A stretch of 64,000 bases of DNA from Akebia trifoliata (taxonomy: Eukaryota > Streptophyta > Magnoliopsida > Ranunculales > Lardizabalaceae): the NCBI GenBank assembly GCA_017979445.1, contig CM030706.1:11332967-11396966 (forward strand). The letters are read 5' to 3'. Under the pieces are notes generated by a model, which had not been told where the DNA came from, ran no database searches, and saw only the letters and a program-made list of their open reading frames with translations. Positions 24,526 through 36,657 of the stretch are shown here, piece by piece. The translations under genes and the position numbers were made by a program. The first letter of the stretch is position 1. Every line of letters begins with the position of its first letter.

Positions 24526-26044
24526 AAAACTGATAAGAAAGAAATGAATCTGAAAAAGAATGATTGAATCTAGGAATGAATAGATTTGAGAAAGAATGTT
24601 TGAAAATGAATCTGGTAAAGAATGATTGAATCAGGGAGTGAATAGATGTAGGAAAAGATGATTGAATATGGGAAAGAAGGAATACCCTATCTCCTATTCT
24701 AGGTGAAAGGGTAATGAGTTAATCTCTAGACACAACCAAATGTGAGATCAGAAACGCTTCTGTTTGAATCTCGAAGTCTTTCAAAATTTTATGAATTTTA
24801 ACTTCTTTTTAACCTCAAGGGTTTTCAAAAAAATGCTATCAAGAGAGTGACCTTAAATTTGGGGTTCCCATTATCTTTTAGGATTAACATTGATCAAGTT
24901 TGAGAACAAAATGTGCTTAATTTGACAGGAAACATTATATTGAACATATCTCATAAAAAAATACCCCTAGTATAAGGGGGAAACTACATATCAAAAAAAA
25001 AAGAAACTGCCCCTTATATGAAGGTTTGAAATATTTGATTACCACAAGCGCAATAAAGATTCAACTTTTTAATTTCGACATTTTATATTAAAGATTTTGA
25101 GTCAACTCAAGAAAATAAAACATTTCCTTTTGAGATTAATCATAGAATTCACCCTTCTCCCTTTGGTTCACTTAGGGAAGTAAATTTTTTTCAGATCAAT
25201 CGTAGACAAGATATTTGTGACTTTTGAGACTTTGCCTGGTTTAAGCTAAGTGTTGAACTTGATTATTCGGACTTCAAATGTCTCGGCTCGTACCTCCTGA
25301 GATTTTCTTCTATTTTTTTTTATTTCTCTAACTTTTGCTTAGATCACCTTTTCAGGTTTTCGATCTAGAGAGCTTGTTCTAGCTTTTGCCTAGATCGCCA
25401 TTTCAGATTTTTGATTTAGCAAGTTTTTTTTTTTTTTACACTGATTGTTACCAAGATTGTCCTTTCGAATTTTCAACCTTGCGAACTTGCCTTAATTTTT
25501 TCCTAAGTCGCCCTTTTTTGGTTTTCAACTTAGCAGGCTTTTTTTCTGAACTTCTGGAGTTACTGTCTGATCATACTTTCCTACCTTCCTTTACTTTTTC
25601 ACACGGTACTTAGGAGGACTTTCATGGGTAAGCTTAGGACTCGGTATAAAAAGAAAGGAAATCTAAGGCTCAAAAATCCGAATGCCCCTTGTGTAGCATT
25701 TCCTTTTAAACTATTTTCTTTTTCCTTGAATTTTCTTCCTCATTTTGGATGATATTTATTTTTCTTTTGAATATTTTCCTTTTAGATTTTTTTTCTTTGT
25801 CGGGGAATCTATTTATATATTTTTATTTTGATGTGGTCGAGCCTGAAGTAACTTCTTAGGTTGGCTATGCACCCCAGAATTTTGGGATCAGACCAAAACG
25901 TAGTTCAAATTTTTCCCTCCCCTAGGTTGGGTGATCAGGTTGAGAATGAAAAATGTATTTTTCTTTTGAAAAGATTGTAAAAGGGTTGAAAAATGATATA
26001 TTAAACTAGGTAATAGGAGAATTGATTCGGTCAAAGATGGCCTC
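24526..26044. other. 3' untranslated stretch of the nested element, no gene seen
   Basis: Contains A-rich and T-rich tracts and a degenerate repeat around 25,330-25,540 in which a phrase of the type TTGCCTAGATCGCC(A/T)TTTCAG and TTTTC(A/G)ACTTAGC recurs three to four times at about 60-bp spacing. No coding domain was recognised. Confidence 0.5.
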
Positions 26045-26760
26045 CTTAAATATAGTACCGTTTCATTTAGTCAAGGTTGGTCGGCTCTGGTAAATCAATT
26101 TCATCATGATCTTGAAGTCTGACAGCTTTTCCAGGTAATATTTCTTTGATGATGAAAGGACCTCTCCAATTTGGTTTGAATTTTCCTATAGGGTCAAAGA
26201 TAAGTGATCGATTCTCTTTTTGAGTACTAAATCCCTGACTTGTAAGTAACGAGCCTTGATTTTTTTATCAAACGCAGGGACGACTCTTTTTTGATAAGCC
26301 TGCACATGGTACAGAGCTTTTAGTCGTTTTTCTTCGATCATATTTAATTCTTCATACCGTTGACGAACCCAATCTGCTTCTAACAATTGACTTTCCAACA
26401 AGGCCCTGCGAGATGGGATTTCCATTTCGACTGGCAAGACTTCTTCCATGCCAGACATTAAGGAGTAAGGAGTAGCTCTAGTGGAAGACTGTATTTGAAG
26501 TATGACACCCCCATAGTGTGAATGGTAGCTTTTCTAAATAATCTTGGTACGATTTACACATTTTCATGATAATTATCTTGAGACTCTTACTACCTACTTC
26601 AACCGCTCCATTAATCTGAGGACGGTAAGGGGATGATTTGTGATGTCGAATCTTGAACTTTGAACACAGAGTAATGATTTAAGCTTTGAAGTATGACCCA
26701 TTATCAGAGATCAATTCAAAAGGTACCCCCATATCGATTGATAATATGTGATTTGCAACT
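26045..26760 (-). pseudogene. Integrase fragment of the nested Tat-type element
   Basis: The right end reads GVPFELISDNGSYF (second catalytic Asp kept) and then HHKSSPYRPQINGAVEVGSK (catalytic Glu region). The 90-codon frame at 26,186-26,458 starts MSGMEEVLPVEMEIPS and has LYHVQAYQKRVVPAFDKK and YLQVRDLVLKK, the C-terminal part of Tat integrases. Stops break it into pieces. The first Asp and the zinc-binding part are absent. Confidence 0.85.
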
Positions 26761-26789
26761 CAAGATGCAGTGAAGATAGCACTAATACA

Positions 26790-27508
26790 TTTTATAACAT
26801 CTCTATTGATATTTTCATCTCATCGGGCGAGTATCTATTCCGTATTGAACAACATCTAATATATCCTCATCAGACCACGCGAATAAGTCTTTTGAAATTT
26901 CTGAGTAAATTCATTATCCCTCGTGTTCCTCTAGGGATATGATGATTTTTATTTCAATCTCTTTAAGAATTATTTTCTATTCTGAGGTCAATGACCTTTG
27001 TTTTCTCGATTAAAGGTTGAGCCCAACCATTATCGTATCATTTAGGAAGGAAATATATTCTTGAAGCTAGATTATTAGTTAACTCGTTAATGCGCTCGAG
27101 GTATTCAAAGATTTCCTTTATCCAATCAAATTCAGATGGGGCAACAAACACCTCTAACCAAACTCAACGGAAAATGAGTGGACTTGATCTAAAGAAAATA
27201 TGATCTTACTGAATTGATGAACAGAAATTGGACACTCGAGCTAACCCAATAGCTTATGATGACTCAAGACAAGTACCCATAACAAGCTCGATTGTGGATT
27301 GAGAACTCTGACCATTGCTTACAATCGGTAGGACTGAGGCATTGTGATCTTCAAGGAACAACTGGGAAATGTTGAGATATTCTAAAGGATTGATTTGGCG
27401 GTGACGTTCATTCCAAGTGATCGGACTAGTAACCCTAACAAAATGGTGAAAGATTGATTTTAGGTGCAATGATAGCCTTGGGACCTCATCAAATGTGAAT
27501 TTGATCAA
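26790..27508 (-). pseudogene. Protease-RT linker remnant of the nested element
   Basis: The minus strand reads ISKDLFAWSDEDILDVVQYG at about 26,900-26,840, the FAW..(E/D)DM phrase that precedes RT in this lineage. An 84-codon frame at 27,254-27,508 lies upstream. Directly downstream comes the integrase core, so RT and both RNase H domains were deleted near 26,760-26,840. Confidence 0.6.
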
Positions 27509-29264
27509 TTCCAGTGTTACCCCCTTGATAATATTTTAAAAGAACCTTGAGATTTTATTGAATTCGTGCATCAAGCCATTAAACAATTCATTCATGCAAT
27601 GATCATTTCAAAAGAAAAAATAATTTTACTGAATCATCAAATATCTGATTTAAACAATTTTTTTCTTTAGAAAAGCATATTTCAGTAATTTTCCAAATTC
27701 CATGTAAAAAATAGATCCTTTGTAAAAATCCTTTTATTTTCTTTTGAGAAAATATTTTTCTTCTTTTGAAATGAGTTGAAACCAGAATTTAGAAAAAACT
27801 TTGATTTCCCTTTTGATTTAAATGACCCAACCCATCATGATCGTTAGATTAAGATGGACTGGGTCATTATGAACTATTACTAAAATGGATTCTTTATTGG
27901 GTCGGTGTACCCATTAGGTTAATTAAAATTTTTGATCCTTGAGGACAACCATACATTTTGATCTCATCATTCACAAGGTCCAATAAACAACCCGGGAACA
28001 CCTACGATAAGTTCAAGTGGTGACCTACAGGAAAAGTTTCTAGACTCTAAGCTTATTATGTGCAATGCATTTTTATCTGGCTACCCTTCCCCAAGTATAC
28101 CTATATACCTCTTGAGTATACTCAATTAGATGATACGTGATGACTTGGTTTCATATACCGTATAGGTGATAATCTAAAACTTCAACTCACTTCTCTTAAG
28201 CCAAAAACTGCCAGTTTAATCCCCAGATCAGAGGTGGCGTGCTATACTTGAGCAAAGGCACTCTTAAATCACCTATTTTCTAGAATAGACGTTGTCTATC
28301 CTTCTAGTACCGTAGTACATCGGAGCAGGATCTCGCTTAGACACTGATTTTGACCAAGAAGTACAGTTGATGTACTTATATTATCTTTGATATACCTATG
28401 GGTACGAGTCAAGAGTTGTAACTTTCATAAATGGTTTGGCATCCCACAAGGGGATTGACCACTTACTAGTACTACATTGGCAAACAGGACATGTGACTGT
28501 GCGACTTACAATAGGTCAAAGGCTCAAGTCGCTCCATCTTGGGTGCTTCGATATACCTTTTAGAATCACCTGATTAGACGGTACTGATGCCCCTGTTTAA
28601 TATACCTTAAGGAAAGTGATTGGAGTTGTGATTTTCATGAATGACATCGCATCTTCGAAAAGATCGGGCCACGCACTAGTACCACATTGGCTATATTAGG
28701 ACATGCAAGCGTGTAAAATAGTAAACGTGTTTGTGGTGTGTGCAATACAGGGTGGGGTGCGCCCGAGGCCTTTTCAAACAAATCAATTCATGGGTCCATA
28801 CAAGCAAAGGTATTAAACCATAAAAATAAATGCATACAATGAACAAGAAAAACCATCCATATGATTCAATTCGAGATCAAAGCGCACATCTCCTGCATAT
28901 ATCAATTTAGAATTATGGCAAATCAATAATGAATATGGCATAGTAATTGATCAGATCTTAATCATTGCAATAGGCACAATTTTTATAATTTTTATGGTCT
29001 AATCAAAGGTTGCTTTTAGGTGATCAAAAATAAATCAAGATTCCTATGGATGTTAAATTGATGACAGAATGATGGTTGTAGGATGAAGGAGCATAAACCT
29101 CGTTTTCTTTTTTTTCTTTCTTTTTAAGAAAAAGAAATTGATTTTTCAAAGAAAAGAAATCTTTTTTAAAAAAAAAATACTAAAAAAACCAAAACAAAGT
29201 CCTAAAAAATGTGCAACCAATCAAGTGAATGGCATACCACTTTTTCCTAATGCCACACCAATTT

Positions 29265-29322
29265 TTTATGTAAATTACCAAGTTAATTGCACACAATTGA
29301 GGTAACATTAGGAAAATTGGTG
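29265..29322. repeat. Short inverted repeat CACACCAATTTT / AAAATTGGTGTG
   Basis: A 12-bp stem encloses about 35 bp. The same CACACC(A/G)AT motif recurs in the neighbouring inverted repeat, suggesting one small hairpin family. Confidence 0.6.
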
Positions 29323-29401
29323 TGTCAAAAAAAAATCTCTTTGGTCACAGAGAGGGCTGCCATTAGTCTTTTACAACATTTGGGATAAAATTTTGAGACA
29401 T

Positions 29402-29509
29402 TATTAGCACACCCATTATTTACTTACAACACACCAATTATTTTGAAAATAGATAATTGCTTACTCATGCATTAATGAGTTATAAGTAAAAATCGGTGTG
29501 TTAATGACA
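29402..29509. repeat. About 108-bp imperfect inverted repeat, MITE-like
   Basis: The left arm TTATTAGCACACCCATTATT and the reverse complement of the right arm TCATTAACACACCGATTTTT match over about 28 bp with few differences. No certain TSD was found. Confidence 0.5.
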
Positions 29510-30942
29510 ACTCTCAAAATTCCCATCAAGAAACTTACTAGCCCTCTTTTTATTTTATTTTATTTTTTAATAAATTGATTTTTTTTTAAATATGTGTTGA
29601 TGCCCTTTTTTTTTAAAAAAAAAAAATGAACACATGGAGTGCTAGCAAAAATTGGTGTGACCATAGCCACTCTCAAACAACACAGAGAGCTGCTCTTTTT
29701 CTCTCTAACAATAGCTACCCTGGTATGTTCTCCTTAGTGAGGTTCATGATTGCATTTTCTACGAAGAGAAGAGATCGACACATAGAGCCGCTTGATGATT
29801 CCATATCTTCGATCATTCAATTTGTTTTCGTAACCTCAGGATGCAACCGAAATCAAAAAATTAAAGAGTGTCTACACGTCTGCACCAGATTTCCTCCAAG
29901 ATAAATCTAGTTTCATTCAACTCGATGAATCCAAAACCAATAACGTTGAATCTCTTGAGCACACATCCAAGATCTTTGATCTAAGTTTTCGAATTTGAAC
30001 TCAAGATCGATAACAATTGAGATGGGCTCTTTTTTTTTTAACAAAAATATGTGAAATTCAATCGATGGGTGAGGTTCCCTAAAAAAAGAGGAGTCTTGGG
30101 TGATTCCAGATTCGGATTCATCTTCTTCCAAACCTCAACGAAGGTCGAACCAGTTGATGGAGCTTGGAGTTTTGCGATCGAGAAAGGTCAGGCCCCTTTT
30201 GTTATCGACTTGAAGACAATAATCAGACAAAAGAGGGGAAGAGAAAAGTGATTTTTATTTTTGTAATGGATTTTTCCAACCTTCGATCAATTCTGACAGG
30301 ACATTAGAAATTTTAGCCAAGAATTGAACTAATCTTTCTATATTTCAACATCAATTTCCTCTCCCAAGAACACAACAAATTTCCTATAAAAAAAAAGATT
30401 AGAGTTGAAGAGAACGAGTTTGTCCGTCTTCGTCTCTCTTCCAAAACGAACTAGGTTTGGGTGAAAAAAATCCACGACACTCATCCCAACTATCATCATT
30501 CCATCTTCCATTCATATGTCACTTTGAATCTTTCATTATTTAGGGTCGTTCTAAATAACCCTCGATTGAACCAAAAAGAAAAATTATATGCCAAATCCAA
30601 AATATCCAAAATTGAATCAAAGGGTACTAATAAAGGATAATACAAACCCAAAAAATAATCCAAATAACAATGAGTCAACACCCATTATTTTACACCGTTA
30701 CCTTATTGAAATCCTGCATTATTTTAAGGTCATTCCGAATGACCCTAGATGACCCATAAAAAAGTGCCAAAACAAAATATTCAACATCCAAACCAGTGCT
30801 CAATAATTGAGCAAAAAAGAATGACAAAAAAATAAAATAAACAAATAAACAAATAACTAAAATTAAAATAAAATAATTAAAAAACTAGGTCCTACTGACA
30901 ATGCTTCCCATACTTGGGACTTTTCAAGTCTAATCCTCAAAT

Positions 30943-30962
30943 ATCCTCAGTGAAGTTGCTAC
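30943..30962 (-). other. Primer-binding site of the nested element, mutated
   Basis: The minus strand after LTR D reads GTAGCAACTTCACTGAGGAT. This differs mainly by G-to-A changes from TGGCGACTT(C)CACTGGGGA-type sites used by Ogre/Tat elements (tRNA-Arg in the described cases). The tRNA assignment is from family knowledge. Confidence 0.5.
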
Positions 30963-32664
30963 TAAAAGCGCCCTCAATCCGCAGGGTACACGGATCTGCT
31001 TTTGATTTTTGAAGTTTGAGAATTGCCACCTAGTTATTATGGTCTAGGAATCGAATACTAACTCTAAAAGGTAAATAATACTAATCTACGAAAGAAAAAT
31101 ACGGGTCCAGGGATCACGTTACGGGGTTGGAAGGTGTTAGGCACCAACCCCACCCGGCTAACGTCGATCTCTACTAATTTTCAAATAAAACTACAATCTT
31201 AACAAGACCTAAATAACAATAAAAAAAATAAAAATAGTCACCTTTTCCGAATGCAATGGTTTTGATCCCTTAGATCTGATAGAACAACTCCTTGTACAGT
31301 ATTCCTCGCTTCGTTCTGTTGCCGGATCTGATTTTTGATCTCCAAGTTAAGGTATTTTCTTCTTGGATCTGTGAGTTATTTTTATTTTCTTATGGATTTT
31401 AAGGTATTTTAGAAGGGTTTTGGGTATTTTTTTTAGCTAAAGTTGGGGTATGGATGTTAGGTAAGAAGTTGGGCCATCAAAATTAAGGTTTATGAGAGGC
31501 TAGAGAAGCTTTTTGACCTACTTTTCTTAGGGTTTCTTTTTTGATACGAAAATAGGTTGTAGAGACTCCTATTTATAAACTTTTCTGGGTTGAGTTAGTG
31601 TTTAATTAGGTTTCATTTAGGGTTTTAATTAGAATTTTTGACTTTAGTCTTATGAGATTGACTTAGTCTTATTAGGGTTTTAATTAGGGTTTTGACTTTA
31701 GTCTTATGATATTAACTTGATTATATTTGGATTTTAATTAGGATTTTGAGTTTAGTCTTATGAGATTAACTTGATTAGTTTAGATTAGGGTTTTAATTAG
31801 GGTTTTGATTTTAGTCTTATGAGATTGACTTGATTAGTTTAGATTAGGGTTTTAAGTAGGGTTTTGATTTTAGTCTTAGGAGATTGACTTGATTAGTTTA
31901 GATTAGGGTTTTAATTAAAGTTTTGACTTAAGTCCTATGAGATTGACTTAGTCTTAGGGTTTGACTTAAGTCATACTTGATTGACTTGATTTTAGGATTT
32001 GACTTAAGTCTTACTTGATTGACTTTAATTTTAATTAGGGTTTCACTTTACATTAATTAATATTTTAATTATTAATTTCAGAATTTTTAATTATTAAAAT
32101 TGTAAAATTATCGTTTTGCCTTTGAAGAGGATTTTTCGCGTTTTAAGTCGTTTTTCAATGTTCTAAGATGTTTTGGTATCAAATTTTCATAAGGAATTCA
32201 ATGGAAATGTTGGTTTGTGTTACTTATGAATTTTTTTATGCAAAATGGTAGTGAACTTTATGAGGGGTATTTTCGTAATTTTGTCAAATTTTGTGAAAAT
32301 TGGTGAAATGATTTATTTGATTTCATTTTAGTATTTTATGTGTTCGAATGAGTTTTCCTAAGCGTAATGTAGGCTCTAGGGTTATTTTGATGTTAGGAGT
32401 ATTTTGATAATTTGGTCATTTTTCAGTGATTTTTATTGTAAAGCTTCTTTTTGTCTGCAAGATGATAATTTCTATGTTTTTGGAGTCATATTTTCCTAGT
32501 GTAGCGTGATTTCTATATTTTTTTAGTTTGAGATACTTAATCCAGATTTCTAAAACATATCTAGTAACAAATAAAGCATTGGAATGATCATCCATCATTG
32601 GGAACCATTGCGATCGGGTTGGCAAGTTGATTAATTAGGCGAATGCAAAAATGGGGTGTCTACA
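30963..32664 (-). mobile_element. LTR D (5' LTR of the nested element)
   Basis: About 1,702 bp, starting (plus strand) TAAAAGCGCC where LTR B has TGAAAGTGCC, ending TGTCTACA. Hairpin motif at 31,133-31,145. TTGACTT-type minisatellite at about 31,640-31,990. It pairs with LTR B. Confidence 0.88.
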
Positions 32665-32669
32665 CTAAT

Positions 32670-32843
32670 ACCTTCCAACCCCGTAACATGATCCCCTAAC
32701 TCAGTATTTTTTTAAGTAGATTAGTTATTTTTATACGTTTTGAGTCGATGTTCTGTTCCTAGACCGTAAAAACTAGGTGGTGACTCCCAAATCTCAATAG
32801 TCAAACGCGGATCTGCACACCCCACGGATAAAGGGCACTTTCA
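32670..32843 (+). mobile_element. Solo LTR A/E, right part
   Basis: Continues LTR A at ACCTTCCAACCCCGTAACATG, contains ACTAGGTGGTGACTCC, and ends GGGCACTTTCA. The next five bases, ATAAC (32,844-32,848), match the TSD left of LTR A at 19,099. Confidence 0.9.
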
Positions 32844-32848
32844 ATAAC

Positions 32849-33445
32849 TCGATTCGAGTCTACTTGGTGGATGTGGACCCGATTATGGTTCGAAAAAGAT
32901 GAATAGCCCAATTGGGATCGATTTGATGGATATGGGCACAATTAGGATCCATTTGATGGATATGGGCCCAATTAAGGTGGGCTTGAAAGATGTGGACCAA
33001 TTAGAGTTGAGGAGTGGTGAATGACCCAATTAGGATCCATTTGATGGATATGGACCCAACTAGGGTTGACTTGATATATGTGGACCCAATTTAGGTTAAA
33101 TTTGGATCATTGACCCGATTCAAAATGGATATAGTTCGTGGACTCAATTTGGATTAAATATGTGTCGGGGACTCGATTCGAATTGGATATAGGTCGGGGA
33201 CAAGGTTCGGATTGAACATGGGTCGTGAACTATGTTCGATATGGATAGGGTCGTGGACCCAATTCGGATTGGATATGTGTCGTGGACCCGATTTGAGATA
33301 GATATGGGTTGGGGACCCGGTTCGAAATGGGTACGGATCGTTGACCCGATTCAGCATGGATATGGGTCATGAACCTAATTCATATTGGATATGGGTCAGG
33401 GACCCCGTTTTGAAATGGATATGGGTCGTCGATCCAATTCATATC
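32849..33445 (+). repeat. About 30-bp tandem array (right part)
   Basis: Resumes the array broken at 19,098: GGATGTGGACCCGATTATGGT, then units shift to GGATATGGGTCGGGGACCCGATTCG-like forms (split here as GGATATGGGTCG and GGGACCCGATTCG). About 20 further units; repeat-derived frames only. Confidence 0.88.
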
Positions 33446-34546
33446 ATACATGACTACTTAGGAGAGTCGAAATCCCATTTAAAATGATGACATGTGGTAG
33501 GCCCTAAACTTAATTATAAAAATGGTTTAATTAAGAATTTTTAAGCCTTAAAATAAATAAAAAAATTAAAACCCAAGAGAAAAGTTGTTAAGACTGATGT
33601 AAAGGATGAAATGGGCAAATTTTTTTGTTTTTTTTTGTTTTTTGTTTTTGTTTTGGGGAGAGGATCCATTTTTGAAAAATGAATAAGCATAATTTATACT
33701 TATCAGTTTTTTAAAAATGGATAGTTACAAATTATACATATCCATGCTTCAAAAATGGATAGGTGTATGTTATGTTTATCCATTTTGCAAAAATGGACCA
33801 GAAATATTTTTTTTTTTCAAAAATCTGTCATGGGCACAATGCTCATTGGTTTTTAGTGTATTATTCATTGTTGTTTTTCTTTATCCAAAAATTTTTAAAT
33901 TTTTTTTAACCTATGCAAAATAAGATGAGTAAACTTGAAAATGAAGATGCTCCCCTTTTACCTAGGGGAGAGTAAAAGAAAGAATTCATAAATTCTATAC
34001 AATGTTGCCTTTATGGGCTTCAAAATAAATTTTATAAAGTTATCTTGTTGGATTAGAAAAATTACAACAACGAGGGGGTTGATAAATCATTTTTCAAAAA
34101 TTATGTCTTAAGCCTTTAATCGTGTTTAATGCATGCGGCTATAGGTGGCTTCACGGTTACCCATTCTTTAAACCTCAATGCATACCGAAGTACACACGTC
34201 TTAAGTTGGTGATTGAGTTGTATGTGTTCGTTCTCATACCTGAAATAAGCGATCTTGAGTTGTAAAACTACTAGGCATCCGAGTTTTAAACTTTTATAGG
34301 TAAAGGAAGCTTGTGTAATGGGCTATGCAAGCATAAGTGCACAAGTACATTTTTAAAGACAAGATATCAACCCCTTACAAACATGCAACCCACAAAAGAA
34401 AATGACAATATTACAACCATTCATAAAAATAAATAGCAAAATACCAAAACAAACACAAACATTAAAAATGTTAGTGAACACATATCGAAATTTTTTTTTT
34501 GAAATTTTGCAAAAATGGCCAAATAGTTATTGTTTGAACCCGAACG
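33446..34546 (-). other. Leader of the backbone element, no gene seen
   Basis: AT-rich. Around 33,660-33,800 several hairpins of the type ATCCATTTT...AAAATGGAT recur at 45-60 bp spacing. No coding domain was recognised. Position between the array and the primer-binding site makes it the 5' leader. Confidence 0.45.
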
Positions 34547-34564
34547 TCCCCAATGAAGTCTCCA
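34547..34564 (-). other. Primer-binding site next to LTR F
   Basis: The minus strand reads TGGAGACTTCATTGGGGA three bases after the LTR end, the usual place and TGG start of a tRNA primer site. It fixes LTR F as a 5' LTR with its body to the left. Confidence 0.6.
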
Positions 34565-34567
34565 AGT

Positions 34568-36657
34568 TGTAGACATAAGATTAATCATTTTTGAACGTCA
34601 ATGTTACGTTGTTTGGAGTTGCCACCATTCTTTTTTGAAAACTGGGTGTGAATGGGCACCCGAATCAATTTTTTAGAAAATTATTTTTCATGGCATTGTA
34701 TTGACTTTCATTAATGGAAAATGTGTGGTCTACCTAAGATCTAGGTAAGGGGATTCGGTTAGAGAATGGGGAAGGTGTTAAGCACCCCATTCTCTCCACC
34801 TAAGGTGGTTACTTTTTAAGCTTTACCATTTTTTGAAAAGATTAATATAACAATAAAATGCATGGAATGTATGAAGTGAATGTGTGCATATGGTGAGTAT
34901 GTACCTATTTGAAAGAGGGTTTAATGTTAGTGTTGACATGAAAAATATCATATGAAGCTAATACATTTTTGCATGAGTTGAAATATTTGTTTAGGATTTT
35001 AGAGAAATTTTATGGATGAAGTTCCCTTAGATCCACAAACTTAATGCATGCATACTTGGCCAGAAACTTAGTATTTCAACCCTATCGAGAGAGTCACACA
35101 TTTCTTCATCATGGCCAAGCATGTGTGGTATGTGTGCATAGTGTACATGATGATGCATGAAGTGAAAATAGGTTTAAAAAGACTTCAGCCTCCATCTTTT
35201 CAACCAAACCACCTCAATCATTCCATTCCAGAGGTTGAGGTTCAATCTACTCGGGATGAAGGAGGGCTCTCCATTACATCCTAAAGGTTTCTAAAAAGAA
35301 AAAAAGAGAGATAGAAAAAGAAGATGCATGTGGTAAAATAGAATAAAAAGAAATACATAATCTATATCCACCTTGTTCCCTTTGGAGTCTTTGAATGAAC
35401 TTGAGCTTTGAGAAATGAGCTTGAGAATTGAAGGATGTAGTTAAGGTTTGAATGAGTTGAAGGTTGAGAGATGAGAAAATAAGTAGGAATTTTGATAAAG
35501 TTTTAGGTTGAGAGATGGGGGCTTGAGAACATGTTCATAAAAAATGAGGGTATTTATAGAGTTTTTGGAGAACTTTTGGGGATAAAGTGGTCCAACCCTA
35601 AAAATAAAGATAATGGACATGAGATTTAAGTTATTTCTTTTTGGATTTTTCATTTGTATGAGGTTAAAAGTGGCATTTGTGAAGAAACTCTAAAAGTATT
35701 ATTTGATATTTAGCTTTTTGGTAAATAGACATAAAAAAATAAAAAATATTTTTAGGAAAATGAATAGAGGAGTAACATGTGTAAAGGTGGAATGGTAAGT
35801 GAAAAGTAGACCTTAGTTAATTTGTAAATAACTTATAAATCAAGAATGGATGTATATTTTTGAAATGGACTAATGGGAGAACAAAAGTACTTTTAGGAGG
35901 GTGAGTAAGGGAGTGACATGTGTAAAGGTGGAGTGGTAGGTGAAAAGTAGACCTTGGTTCATTTGTATATAACTTATAAAGTAAGAGCGGATGTATATTT
36001 TTAAATGGACTAATGAGAGAACTCTATGTATGTACTTGAAGATTCTTATCTTTTGAGGGTATGATTGGAAGTTTTTTCAACTTTATGAATTATTACCAAA
36101 GACCAAAGAACCTTTTTGGTTTGACTACACTTTTTAAGAAGGGTATTTTGGATTTTCACAAGGGGTAGTTGACTCTTTAATTAAATTAAATCATTAGGTA
36201 TTATAGGCTTATGGGAGATCAACATGTGTTATCCTTTGAGGGGGTGTGAGAGAATGGGCTTAAAATGAACTTAGTATTGGGCTTAGGGGATGGACTTAGG
36301 CTATGGACTACAGGTATTATAGCTATGGACTTAGTTTATGGATAATGGGTTTGGAGATGGACTTGGTTTATGGATAATGATATTATGGACTTTGAGTTAA
36401 GATATGGGTGATGGATCGGTTAATGGAGAACAGACATGGATCCGAATTAGATCATGGAAGTGGTATGAAATTATGTTGGATTTGCGACAAGGTTGAGCAC
36501 GCAAAATTATATGACATGATGCATGTATGCTTGTATGCATGAAAATTGATTCCGAGTGACAATGTGGGCCCGTTGAAAGGCTTAAGTTCTTAGTTGGAAT
36601 TAAGTCGAGAAAATTTGGATTTTTTTAAAGGAGTTCGTCCAAATTGGGGTGTCTACA
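34568..36657 (-). mobile_element. LTR F (5' LTR, Tat-type)
   Basis: 2,090 bp; minus strand starts TGTAGACACCCCAATTTGGA and ends ATGTCTACA. TATAAATA (minus) at 35,551-35,558; hairpin motif GGTGTTAAGCACC at 34,774-34,786. Two near-copies of a phrase around AGTAACATGTGTAAAGGTGGA..GGTGAAAAGTAGACCTT occur at about 35,770 and 35,910 (140-bp duplication). After the first 18 bp it differs from LTR G. Confidence 0.78.

Larger units (their letters stand above)
27509..30942. other. Internal DNA of the nested element without recognisable genes
   Basis: No gag or other domain was recognised. A degenerate direct repeat (phrases ACTAGTAC(T/C)ACATTGGC and GGACATG) occurs at about 28,435-28,500 and 28,645-28,710. 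Two hairpin elements lie at 29,265-29,322 and 29,402-29,509. Short frames at 29,626-30,251 show no known domain. Confidence 0.45.
20435..32664 (-). mobile_element. Nested minus-strand LTR element, TSD CTAAT
   Basis: Bounded by LTR B (left, 3') and LTR D (right, 5'), starting TGAAAGTGCC and ending TGTCTACA on the plus strand, with CTAAT at 20,430-20,434 and 32,665-32,669. A primer-binding-site-like sequence lies next to LTR D and a polypurine tract next to LTR B. The body keeps an integrase fragment and a piece of the protease-RT linker; RT and RNase H are missing and gag was not recognised. It is an internally deleted, non-autonomous member of the Tat group. Confidence 0.88.
922..36657 (-). 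mobile_element. Backbone Tat/Ogre-type element (composite, with nested insertions)
   Basis: From right to left: LTR F, primer-binding site, leader, tandem arrays, gag, protease, linker, RT, RNase H, integrase, antisense ORF on the other strand, polypurine tract, LTR G. The domain order and the antisense ORF fit the Tat lineage. Taking out the nested insertions leaves about 17-18 kb, within the size range of Ogre-like elements. The two terminal LTRs are of different subfamilies, so this may be a recombinant or two elements fused by nesting and deletion. Confidence 0.6.
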
